Positions 1 to 10,167 of a DNA stretch of 64,000 nucleotides are shown here, in pieces. The stretch spans positions 166,509,787 to 166,573,786 of the forward strand of contig CM065805.1 of NCBI GenBank assembly GCA_033398695.1, written 5' to 3'. The notes beneath the pieces were generated by a model, which saw only the letters and a program-made list of their open reading frames with translations, had not been told where the DNA came from and made no database searches. Position 1 is the stretch's first letter. Every line of letters begins with the position of its first letter. The position numbers and the translations under genes are program-made. The stretch comes from Orobanche coerulescens. Lineage: Eukaryota; Streptophyta; Magnoliopsida; Lamiales; Orobanchaceae.

Positions 1-180
1 GTACGATAATCTGATACACGATATCCTCAAATGCAACTGTCGACCAGATACGATAATTATACCGATACTGACATCTCAGTTCTTTATTTATTTTATCCCT
101 ACTGTACAGATTCCACGCTGTACAATATAACTCGGATAAAATAATATCAAACAACAGTAGTAGAAATTCCGGATATTACA
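1..180 (-). mobile_element. Gypsy LTR 5' end (family of the 17620 solo LTR), cut by window edge
   Basis: The reverse complement of this stretch starts TGTAATATCC at 180 and aligns along its length with the first ~180 bases of the LTR at 17620, including shared blocks around TTATTTTATCCGAG and TGAGGATATC. I estimate roughly 75-80% identity by eye. It abuts Copia-A 5' LTR sequence at 181, so it is the LTR start of an element inserted in minus orientation into that LTR. The rest lies outside the window, so it cannot be told whether this is a solo LTR or a full element. Confidence 0.75.
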
Positions 181-474
181 CACACGACATACGGATATAG
201 GCGGGATATACTCTAGAAGATCTAAAGGTAGAAATACAAGAAGATCAAGAAAAAATTCGAAGACTTTGCTTCAAAGGTAATGTATTATTAGATCTCTTAG
301 ATCTAGATAGAATACTATGAATTATCATGCTTAGACGCGTAGATAAATATTGCTCGTTTAAATTGCTTATTAATCTGTTTATTTAATCATTTGACGAGCC
401 TAAATAGATCCGATTTTGAGGGCCAATTTTAGTAAATTCAAACCCGCCACTTTCGCTGCGTTTTATTTCCAACA
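181..474 (+). repeat. Copia-A 5' LTR, 3' remnant
   Basis: This matches the last ~295 bases of the LTR ending at 22676 (shared blocks such as CACGACATACGGATATAG and TTATTTCCAACA). It ends in CA immediately before a methionine-type primer-binding site, as a 5' LTR should. The upstream part was displaced by the gypsy LTR at 1-180. The junction sequence CACAC corresponds to TACAC in the other LTR and may be that insertion's target duplication. Confidence 0.85.
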
Positions 475-476
475 AT

Positions 477-489
477 TGGTATCGGAGCC
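477..489 (+). other. Primer-binding site of Copia-A (initiator Met tRNA)
   Basis: TGGTATCGGAGCC lies two bases after the LTR end. It is the usual plant copia PBS, complementary to the 3' end of initiator methionine tRNA, with G in place of the more common A at one position. Copia-B has the identical sequence at 53011-53023. Confidence 0.85.
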
Positions 490-1587
490 AATTTATAGGT
501 TCTGCTCAATTTAATTAATTTTGTGATTAATTGCTAGCAATTTAAAAATATTCATATATTATGATCTTTGGAATATTTTTGCTAGAATTTGTCTTGCATG
601 TGAATATGGTCCAATTATCAGGGCTATATGATTTTATTTTAATTTTACACTTTTTTGGTAATTTGGCCCATTTTTGAGGCATGTGTAAGTTTTTCCCGTG
701 AGAAAATCCATGGTAGAATATAATTTTATTTTTCCTTGTAATTCTTTTGTAAATTCGATGTATTTTATTTCGTGTAAAATTGTAGTCGGGTTGGAGTACA
801 CAAAGTATGAAGGAAAAAGAGTCTCGTGCGAAAAGGAGTCCCAATCGGACGAACCGACCGGGACCAGGAATCTGCCGTGCGGTCCAGCCACGGGACCACG
901 GTCCAGGCTGCTATTCGGGTCGGGTCGTCCGGTATAGGGACCTATTCGTTTTTCTGCCGTTCGTTGCGTCCGTTGGTGCACAATATTTAATTTTAGAATT
1001 TTCTTGTGCAATTAATTTTGCATGGAAAAGACATTTCTAAATTTGGAAATTTTGTGGGCAAACCGGGAAGAGGTGACGAGATGCTTGAAATATTGGGAGA
1101 TTTTGAACCAAAGTTTTTCTCGTTATTCAAAACGAGGAAAAAATGCCATGATAATTGGATTTAATTATCCAGTTTTTTTTGTTGGTTTTTATTGTTTTGG
1201 ATGTATGAAAATTAAAAACTTTAAGGCTAAGAGGACCTCTCCATCTGTAGGACTATTATTTAAAAGATCATATTTTAAAGTTGTTAAATTATGTTGTTCA
1301 CTTAGGTGTATTAATTAATAAGTTCCCCATCGAAATCTATGTTAATTAATACATGGCCAAGAGGAACCAAGTATTAATTTTACTTGTCATAAAGTAAATT
1401 TACTAGATAGTAAAAATAAAAACATAAAATTCTACTTGAAAATTATGTGTATTAACGTCCACACGATCGTGGCTTGCATATGCGGGTTTTTTGAGGTGTT
1501 GGTTGCTAGCATATATATTGTGTTTTTTAGGTTTTTCAATATATTTTGCTATGTATTATGTGATGAATATTTTTAATTTTATCTCAG
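490..1587 (+). other. Untranslated leader of Copia-A
   Basis: This 1.1-kb stretch between PBS and gag has no convincing coding region. It is homologous to the Copia-B leader at 53024-54407, for example around GAGGACCTCTCCATCTGTAG and the repeated TTAATTAATA segments. The short frames inside it are not conserved between the two copies and are taken as chance. Confidence 0.7.
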
Positions 1588-1756
1588 ATGTCTTTCAATC
1601 CACTTGCTGTAATTCTCAAAGAAAACAATCTAGATGACACTAACTTTGCTGATTGGAAACGTAATCTTAACATTGTCCTAACTGCTGAAGAACACAAGTT
1701 TATTCTAACTGAGGAATGCCTATTGGAGCTAGATGCGGATTCGACATCCGATGAGG
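1588..1756 (+). pseudogene. Copia-A gag, N-terminal piece
   Basis: The frame opens MSFNPLAVILKENNLDDTNF and continues through DWKRNLNIVLTAEEHKF, nearly the same as the gag start of Copia-B at 54408. This is the N-terminal region of plant copia Gag, which forms the virus-like particle. The frame is broken after residue 56 by the Athila-like element at 1757; TGAGG at 1752-1756 is duplicated at 9500-9504, where gag resumes. The ORF can be read on to 1812, but those last codons are LTR sequence. No functional product is possible. Confidence 0.9.
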
Positions 1757-3074
1757 TGTTGCGATATTTTCTACACGCAAGTGCACGTCATCGTTTACAA
1801 GTAATAAAGTGATAAGTAGAGTATCGTTCCCACGAGGATTGAATCTCTAACTACCGATGTTTTCGTATTCCAATTTCATCTGAACAATCGAATTTTGGGT
1901 TTTGCGATTAATAACTAAAAGAAGTACTAAAAGACTAAGCAGTAGAAAACAATATCTTGGATAAAAGAAATCAAATGATAAATAAGTCTAGGGTTCTGAA
2001 TCCACCTTAGTTAATCCGAATTTACTCTCGATTCTCCGTAATAAATAATTTTCCCAATTTATTGAAGGCGGAGATTGCTAATATATTCTACCGCCTCTCC
2101 CGAGGTCAATAGATTTATCTAACGGCGACTAACGCACTCTATCCCTAGGTGAATTATTTCGTCGATAGGCAAAAAGCATGAAATCTCCTAAAGGCCACGT
2201 AGTTCCTATGAGTATATTCCTATCTCCACGAATAAACGGTCCTCACCAATAGTTCCTCACCAAATCTCCTCTCCCGATTCGAAGTGAATGATTAAATCAA
2301 TACAACTACTGGCCAGATAATTGCAAGCATTAAACATAATTGGGAAAACTCAATAAAAAGGTAATAAATTGGATAATCTCAATCAATTCGTCAAAACAAA
2401 GGTTTCATCAAAACCCTAGATTAGGGCTTTAGCCTGACATACTAAAAACTGAAAATACAGAATAAATAAACGAAAGCATAAAATTCAAACGCAGATGAAG
2501 CGCGGATTCCTCCGTTCTTCAGCTTCCGCCTTCTGCCCTTGAATCCTTCTGCTTCCCTCTTCTTCTGCCGTCTCCAAGCTTAAGCTCTCAAAAGTTAAAG
2601 CTCCAATGATTCCAAGATGATTTAATTAGGGTCTAAAACCCTATTTATAGCTCAGCACATCAGCAAATCGCGTCCGTATTAGTCGGTCGAAAACTGGCTT
2701 CGAAACAGCTCAAAATCCGCGCAGACCTACCAAACCCGCTAAGTGTGCCGCGGCTCACTAAACCTGTGCCGCGGCACATCGCCTTCAGCTGAATGCCTGG
2801 GCGTTAATTAATTCTTTACGTGCGCGGCTCACAGGGTCAGGCCGCGCACAGTACAGTTACTCGCCCTTCGGTTGGTGTCTTCATGTGCCGCGGCTCGGCT
2901 TCCTTGTGCTGCGGCAGTCGATTTGCCGTTTTCGCCCATTTTGCCTCGTTTTAGCTTAGGACTTCAATTTCGTCAATCATACAAAATTAAGGCATTAAAA
3001 GCTCATTTAGACGATATCACTCTCCAAAATATTACGAAATAATGATACATAAGCGTATAAAAATACGCCTAACA
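1757..3074 (-). repeat. Athila-like element, 3' LTR
   Basis: This 1318-bp LTR pairs with 8174-9499. In element orientation it starts TGTTAGGCGTATTTTTATAC and ends in TATCGCAACA. The copies are near identical over long runs, but differ at many CAG/CTG trinucleotides and in the GC-rich block 2740-2960. Confidence 0.93.
2641..2916 (-). promoter_or_regulatory. U3 palindrome array and TATA box of the Athila-like 3' LTR
   Basis: Copies of GTGCCGCGGC(T/A)C, some decayed, occur near 2744, 2766, 2819, 2884 and 2905; the full form GTGCCGCGGCAC is a perfect palindrome. On the minus strand a TATAAATAG box follows at 2641-2649. The other LTR repeats the layout (array 9155-9335, TATA 9051-9060). That the array binds regulators is inference. 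Confidence 0.6.
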
Positions 3075-5480
3075 CATCCCCCCCACCGTAAGCCTCTGCT
3101 GGTCCTCCCGCAAAAAGACTTAAATTCACTCAAAGACTGTCGTGAATAATCGTGCAACTCATAGTGTTCAACCTAATCAATACTATCCTGTACTTCTCTC
3201 TAAATAATACAAGTGTCATAAAAGCGAGCCACTTTCGAATAATGATTCCGCAAAGTAATCAAATTCGATCCTAATCACTCGCTCATGCGTAAAATTCACT
3301 CAAAGATCAACAAAACGTGAATCAAATCGACCGTCAATAAGAAAGGCTAACACAACCAAGCTAGTTCGTCCCGTTCCACAGTCGAAAGGCACAATTTTCA
3401 CGAGTTTCATAACAATTAAACCTCGGACAGTATCCCCTTATATATATGCTCAAGAATTTGATTCGAGTCGACCACTAGGTTAGGATCTCGGGATGTTTCA
3501 TCGGGATAATCCTAGGGTGGAACTTCCATTCTCATGTATTGGAAAACCGTTTGACGTAAAAGACACTCATGGGGCACATGGATGCTTCTAGTTACTAAGT
3601 TCCCGTCTACAGCGGAGAAACAACTCGAATACATAATTTCCGCATGTCCGAATCAAGGTTGCCGTTTTACGCGAGAGTAAACAGCGGGTCACGCGAATAC
3701 CCCCGGTTACTAGGCTCCCTATCATTGGCACATGTGAAATATCTAAATCACTAGTCTAATCGGGGTCGTCGTTTTACGCGAGAGTAAACAACGGGTTACG
3801 CGAATACCCCCGGTTACTAGACTTCCCTTCATAGAACACATTATCTTGACTTTTAGGGAAAAACTGACCGACTCTGAACTCAATCTAAGTGCCAAAACGA
3901 CTGAAAAAAACAGTACGACTCTCTATCTGGAAAATGTAGCCAAACGTATTGATGGGGATTTCGAAACAAGTATGTATCGTCTCTTATCTGCCAAGACCTC
4001 TACATTCACGAAAAATTTCAGACCTAATTGAATACTAAGCAGAACAGAAATAACTGACTACAACTCGACTAGAACTCGCCCGCTTCTTCAGAGAGAAAGA
4101 CAGTGTCGTAACATCAGTATCACACAAATAGAAGCACGAAAAATTCACGAATAAAGAAAACTAAGACAAGCAAGGCTATCTAAAAAAAAAAAAAATTACG
4201 CGCAAAGAAATGAAAAGTGCAACGAAATAATGTACAGCAATAAAATAAAGTACAGCAATGAATGTAGAAACTGAATGTAAATCCCCCCCAAAACTTAGGA
4301 CGTACATTGACCTCAATGGACAAAAATGATATGCAATAAAAGTAAAAGGTCAAGTACTCCCCTCCAGTCTGCTCAGGAGCTAGTGCCGGCATCGTCCGGT
4401 AAGCTTGCATGCTTCTTGACTACATCATGCGGAATGTGAATAAATGAGCTTGCATCATCAACAAGGAAGTTAAGTACGAGCTCTCAAGTTGAATATGATG
4501 TAGGGGTTGGGGATAATGTAATTCGACAACATGACTCATTGCATATAAGTTTGAAAATGCCTAGCTTACCAATTTTTCATTGCTGCAATTTATCAAACAC
4601 CTTGTGTGCACAAGTTAAAATGAAGAACAAGAATTTTGATGGTTAATTCTAAATCCCAAAAATAATAACACAGATTATAACCCTGAATCACAACAACTAT
4701 CATCAACAGTTCATTCATAAACATCAATTCCATCACAATATCAAATTCCCCATATTCCAACTCCATTTTAGAAACAAAAGTGAAGAACAACTAGCAATAT
4801 AGAACTTCAAATCTTTTCACATCAAGAATCACTTATGATTTAGAAATCAACAATTACCTGGAGAATTTGAGAAGGAGACAATAGAATGGCATCACTTGAC
4901 TGATTGTGTGAAGGAAGGAAGGAAGGGAGGGAAGAAGTATCTATGCGGGCCGATCGATTGAAAGAGCCCTACTGTGCTCTTATTTTGCGGCACGGGGCCG
5001 CGGCACAATATAAGTGAGCCACGGCCCAAAGTCTGATAGGGACAGGATGTTTTGTCATTTCGTCGGGTGCCGCGGCTCGGTTTCGTGTGCCGCGGCTCGG
5101 TATGTTAGTGTGCGCGGCTTAGGTATAGTGTGCCGCGGCACAAAGTACTGTGCTCCTGGGTGTTTCTTGGCCATTTAGTGTGCCGCGGCTCGGTTTTCTT
5201 GTGCCGCGGCTCGATGGATCATGCCGCGGCACGAGTCAGATTTGATCGGCCATTTTCATCACCGTGTGTGCCGCGGCTCACTGGATCTTGCGCGCCCATC
5301 ATTGAATTTCTCCCCTTTCCGATTCACGTAAATTTTTCACGAAAACATTAAGACGAGAGGGAAGGATGGATCAAAGAAGAAAGAAGACAAAAAGAGACTC
5401 TAAAAATGCAAGAAAACAACAAAGAATCTACAACTAATACTCGGGTTGCCTCCCGAGGAGCGCTAAGTTTATAGTCTTCA
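3075..5480 (-). other. Non-coding 3' region of the Athila-like element
   Basis: No reverse transcriptase, RNase H, integrase or env-like frame is visible. On the minus strand a polypurine tract (GGTGGGGGGATG, about 3075-3088) adjoins the 3' LTR, as expected for priming of plus-strand DNA. A ~60-bp segment containing GTTTTACGCGAGAGTAAAC is present twice, near 3664 and 3772. A second G-tract (minus strand) lies at 4284-4291. Short frames here look like noise. Confidence 0.7.
4988..5285. repeat. Internal GTGCCGCGGC palindrome array of the Athila-like element
   Basis: About nine copies of the LTR motif GTGCCGCGGCTC or its palindromic form GTGCCGCGGCAC occur here, spaced about 20-45 bp, outside either LTR. 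The motif is the same as in the LTR U3 array, but flanking sequence differs from the LTR. I see no clear TATA box beside it. Confidence 0.7.
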
Positions 5481-5500
5481 GCCGGACCTATTGGACAACA

Positions 5501-8026
5501 TTAGTTCGCTTTTCGCAAACTCCATTTGGTTTCCGCCCCGTTCATCGAACCGTTTATATTTTGGTTAAGATTATGACCATTGGTCATCAGCGGTTCAACT
5601 TTTGGTTCGGTCATCAAATGTTGTTTGCGAAAAGGTTTCGACGTGAATAACTTCCCGAAACACCCGGTTTCTCCATGACTAATTGTCCGCTTGGCTTTCG
5701 GCTCACTCTCCTCCTTCACAAACGAACTCACGACTGCAGCAGATTTTTCCTCATGCTCGAGGAACGCCACTCGTTCTACATCCTTCTTAAAACTTGGGCC
5801 ATTTAACACAAAATCTGAATTTTCCCACCGACGATGTTTTCGGTGCTTTCCTTTTTCAACAACATCCACACCTTCAATTTGTGATCCTTTATCAGCACTT
5901 TCGGGACATGGGAACGATTTGAATACTTGAAAAGTAACTTGCTCGTCTTGGACCCTCAGAGTCAACTCCCCCTTTTCCACGTCTATAAGGGTCCGTCGCT
6001 AGAAATGGTCGTCCAAAGATGTTTGGAATATTTTCATCTTCCTCCATGTAGAGTACGATGAAATCAGTAGGAAAGATGAACTTATCAACTTTAACTAAAA
6101 CATCCTCGATCACTCCTCGGATACTTTATCGATCGATCCGCCAATTGTAAGGAGATCGTGGTTGGCTTGGCTTCCCCAATATTCAGCTTTTTGAAAATCG
6201 ACAGAGGCATGAGGTTGATACTCGCACCAAGATCGCATAGTGCCTTATTAAACGAAAGATTCCCCATGGTGCACGGTATGTTGAAGCTTCCCGGATCTTT
6301 CAATTTAGGTGGGAGCTTCTTTTGAAGAATTGCACTGCATTCCTCTGTCAAGGTGACCGTTTCAAACTCCTCAAGCTTTCTCTTCTTCGATAATATCTCT
6401 TTCATAAACTTGACATAACTCGGCATCTGTTCCAATGCGTCGGCGAACGGAATATTTATGTGAAGCTTTTTGAACACATCAAGGAACTTAGAAAATTGTT
6501 TGTCCGCCCTTCTTTGCTGTAGTCTCTGCGGAAACGGAACGGGGAGAACACATGCCTTCGAGTTATCCGGCTTCAAATCCTTCGACTCCTCAATTTCCTT
6601 CTTCTCTTTACCCCGCTCGGGCTGATCCAGCACCTCTCTCCCGCTTCTCAAGCTAATTGCGTTTAGACTCTCTCTAGGATTTGTCTCTGTTGTACTCGGC
6701 AATGCTCCCTCCGGACGAGCTGTCAACACATTAGCGATTTGGCCCAGCTGGACCTCCAAATTCCGAATGGAAGCAGAATGATTTTGTAATGTAGCTTCCG
6801 TACGAGTCATAAATTGACTCGTATTTGCCGCCAATTTTGCAAGTGCTTCCTCGAGAGACACTTTGGGAGCGGGAGGGGGCTGCTGTTGATTCTGGGCGAA
6901 AGGGGGCTGGTGTGAGTTCTGTCCGTTTCTCCATGAAAAGTTGGGATGATTGTGCCACCCCGGATTATAAGTGTTGGAGTACGGGTTATTCGGCCGATTC
7001 CCATTTCCTACGAATTGAGCCTGCTCCATCTGATTTTGCTCGAACGGATTTCCAACTTGACATTCCACGCTCGGGTGTGATCCGTTACACCAATTGCATG
7101 TTTCTATGGTAACGGGGGCTGGTGCGTGCGAAAATGCCTGGAGCTGTTGTGTCAAAGCGGCGACTTGAGCTGACAAGGTCGAAATCGGATCATTGCTTGA
7201 AACTTCCATGACTCTCTTCGGTGTCAATCTTTCCGATGGCCATTGGTATGCGTTTTCGGCCATATCTTCCAAAAGCACGTGTGCCTCGGCCATAGATTTT
7301 CCCATGAAGGTCCCACCAGAGGCCGCATCCACGAGAGTGCGTGTAGAAGCACTCAAACCATTATAGAACGTATGAAGCTGAAGCCAATCAGGAATGCCGT
7401 GATGAGGGCATTTTCGTAGCAATTCTTTATATCGCTCCCACGCCTCGTGGAGCGATTCCATATCGTATTGACAAAAGGTGGTTATTTCGTTCCTCAACCT
7501 CGCCGTCTTAGCTGGTGGGAAAAATTTGGCAAGGAAGGCTTGCGCTAACCTCTCCCATGTTGTAATCGACCCCGGCGGTAATGAATTTAACCAAAACTTT
7601 GCTTTATCCCTCAAAGAGAAAGGGAAAAGCCTCAGTCGGATGGCATCGTCGGTGACACCATTAGTCTTGAATGTGTCGCATATCTCAAGGAAAGAAGCAA
7701 TATGGGCATTCGGGTCGTCCTTGGCGATCCACGAATGGGCTACTTTGCACCATCTGAATAATGGCGGGCTTGATCTCAAAATTATTAGCTTGGATAGTGG
7801 GACGCCGAATTCCCGAAAAATTAGCGTTGACCTGCGGCATGGCATAATCCCGAAGAGCTATTTCCGGTTGAACTTGCCGCACTTGGTTGTCTCCTCCTTG
7901 GATTTCGATATTCTCGGCCATGTTGACCGTCGTCTGCAACTCTCTTTTCTCCTTTTTGTTCCTTCTTAGAGTGCGCTCGAGCTCGGTGTCCAAAGGTAAT
8001 AGGCCTTCGTTACTGAGTCTTCTCAT
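5501..8026 (-). pseudogene. Athila-type gag-protease, frameshifted
   Basis: The minus-strand frame opens at 8026 (MRRLSNEGLLPLDTELERTL) with the Gag N-terminus and shifts frame near 7750. It continues through the gag core SWIAKDDPNAHIASFLEICD, a hallmark of plant Athila/Tat Gag, and later a CNWCNGSH segment and a glutamine/proline-rich stretch. Near 6220 comes the aspartic protease region, with LGASINLMPLSIF where active enzymes have D-S/T-G-A. A further frameshift around 6110 breaks the protease; its remainder (GRPFLATD, then the frame at 5980-5501) is in other frames. Gag packages element RNA and the protease would mature the polyprotein. With at least two frameshifts and no pol downstream, it is dead as a polyprotein. 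Confidence 0.88.
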
Positions 8027-8148
8027 GCACTACACGAAAGGTCCTGAAAGGAAAAACAAATAAACGAAATTAAATACACAAAAAAATAAAAATAAAACGT
8101 TCAAATTAAGACTGGAAATACTTAAATCGATATTAGAGAAAAATTTCA

Positions 8149-8173
8149 GTCCCCGGCAACGGCGCCAAAAACT
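8149..8173 (-). other. Primer-binding site of the Athila-like element (Asp tRNA type)
   Basis: On the minus strand the LTR is followed by a short spacer and TTTTGGCGCCGTTGCCGGGG, the Asp-tRNA-complementary PBS common in Athila elements. It fixes the right LTR as the 5' LTR and the element as minus strand. Confidence 0.85.
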
Positions 8174-9499
8174 TGTTGCGATATTTCCTACACGCAAGTG
8201 CACGTCATCGTTTACAAGTAATAAAGTGATAAGTAGAGTATCGTTCCCACGAGGATTGAATCTCTAACTACCGATGTTTTCGTATTCCAATTTCATCTGA
8301 ACAATCGAATTTTGGGTTTTGCGATTAATAACTAAAAGAAGTACTAAAAGACTAAGCAGTAGAAAACAATATCTTGGATAAAAGAAATCAAATGATAAAT
8401 AAGTCTAGGGTTCTGAATCCACCTTAGTTAATCCGAATTTACTCTCGATTCTCCGTAATAAATAATTTTCCCAATTTATTGAAGGCGGAGATTGCTAATA
8501 TATTCTACCGCCTCTCCCGAGGTCAATAGATTTATCTAACGGCGACTAACGCACTCTATCCCTAGGTGAATTATTTCGTCGATAGGCAAAAAGCATGAAA
8601 TCTCCTAAAGGCCACGTAGTTCCTATGAGTATATTCCTATCTCACGAGAATAAAACGGTCCTCACCAATAGTTCCTCACCAAATCTCCTCTCCCGATTAG
8701 TGAATGATTAAATCAATACAACTACGCCGAGATAATTGCAAGCATTAAACATAATTGGGAAAACTCAATAAAAAGGTAATAAATTGGATAATCTCAATCA
8801 ATTCGTCAAAACAAAGGTTTCATCAAAACCCTAGATTAGGGCTTTAGCCTGACATACTAAAAGCGAAAATACGAATAAATAAACGAAAGCATAAAATTCA
8901 AACGCAGATGAAGCGCGGATTCCTCCGTTCTTGACTTCCGCCTTCGCCCTTGAATCCTTCGCTTCCCTCTTCTTCTGCCGTCTCCAAGCTTAAGCTCTCA
9001 AAAGTTAAAGCTCCAATGATTCCCAGATGATTTAATTAGGGTCTAAAACCCTATTTATAGCTCAAGCGCATCAGACAAATCGCGTCCGTATTAGTCGGTC
9101 GAAATCGGCTTCAAATGACTCAAAATCCGCGCAGACCTACAAAACCCGCTAAGTGTGCCGCGGCTCACTAAACCTGTGCCGCGGCAGATCGCCTTCAGCT
9201 GAATGCCTGGGCGTTAATTAATTCTTCTGTGCCGCGGCTCACCTGGGCTGTGCCGCGGCACAGAGTACAGGTTATTCTGCCCTTCGGTTGGTGTCTTCAT
9301 GTGCCGCAGCTCAGCTTCCTTGTGCCGCGGCTCAGAGTCCAGTTTTGCCATTTTCGCCCGTTTTGCCTCGTTTTAGCTTCCGGACTTCAATTTCCTGTCA
9401 ATCATACAAAATTAAGGCATTAAAAGCTCATTTAGACGATTTCACTCTCCAAAATATTACGAAATAATGATAAATAAGCGTATAAAAATACGCCTAACA
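8174..9499 (-). repeat. Athila-like element, 5' LTR
   Basis: This 1326-bp partner of 1757-3074 adjoins the PBS and ends exactly at the TGAGG duplication. The minus-strand TATA box is at 9051-9060, with the CCGCGG palindrome array at 9155-9335 upstream of it. The palindromes are better preserved here than in the 3' LTR. Confidence 0.93.
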
Positions 9500-9598
9500 T
9501 GAGGTGAAAGAATTCTGCAGATGGAAGAAATTTGATGAGATGGATCACTGTTATATCTTGACTTCTTTAGCAAATGCATTGCAGCATCAGCACCAGAG
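9500..9598 (+). pseudogene. Copia-A gag, second piece
   Basis: After the TGAGG duplication the reading resumes as FDEMDHCYILTSLANALQHQHQ, which aligns with the Copia-B Gag segment at about 54610-54668. It is cut again by the hAT element at 9599; the last eight bases CACCAGAG are that insertion's target site. Confidence 0.88.
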
Positions 9599-10167
9599 TA
9601 GAGGTGTTCGGCAGTTCAAAACCGCCGGTTTTTTGAACTGCCAGTTCCGGTTGGCCAAAAGTCAGAATTGCAACCGAACCGTCTTATGGCGGTTCACGGT
9701 TTCTTTTGAATTTTTTAAAATTTATTTTTAAAAGGAATATGGGGTAAAAATTGGACTTGAGCTTAATTCAAGTATTTAAAGTTTAAACTTGCATTTTTTT
9801 TAATTTTAACTATTTCAATTAAGCGCCTACGTATCCGATATCCATAACTTTAGAGTTTAGGAATCAAAATCAAAGTCTTCATAGTTCATTTTTGAATTTT
9901 TGGTGGGATGGGGAAAAAATAAAAATGTACTTGAGCTTAATTCAAATATTTAAAGTTAAAATTAAGAATTTAAACTTTGAATATTTAGATTAAGTTACCT
10001 ATGTATCCCCTTACCTTAGGAATCAAAGTCCTCTTAGTTCACTTACCTTATACTTACTTAGGGATCAGAGGCAGAGAGGAGATGGTTCAATGATCCAAGT
10101 CAACTGAATCATTGCTAGATCCGGAATCATATGTATCGCTGTCTTTTTGCTCATTATAATTTGGTTC

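Larger units (their letters stand above)
1757..9499 (-). mobile_element. Athila-like Ty3/gypsy element, gag-protease only, inserted in Copia-A gag
   Basis: Two LTRs (1757-3074 and 8174-9499) bound the element, both with TG...CA ends in minus orientation. The 5-bp target duplication TGAGG is exact (1752-1756 and 9500-9504). The PBS next to the right LTR matches the Asp-tRNA type typical of Athila elements, and a purine tract adjoins the left LTR. The interior encodes Gag and the start of protease, but no reverse transcriptase, RNase H or integrase, so it is non-autonomous or internally deleted. The host sequence rejoins the Copia-A gag reading at 9505. Confidence 0.93.

Noticed and set aside
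542..1318. Several 77-125-codon ORFs in the Copia-A leader
   Set aside because: They are not conserved in the homologous Copia-B leader and overlap on both strands.
4988..5285. Regularly spaced 12-bp palindromes as a CRISPR or attachment array
   Set aside because: The motif is too short, spacing is irregular, and the same motif occurs in the LTRs of the eukaryotic retroelement.
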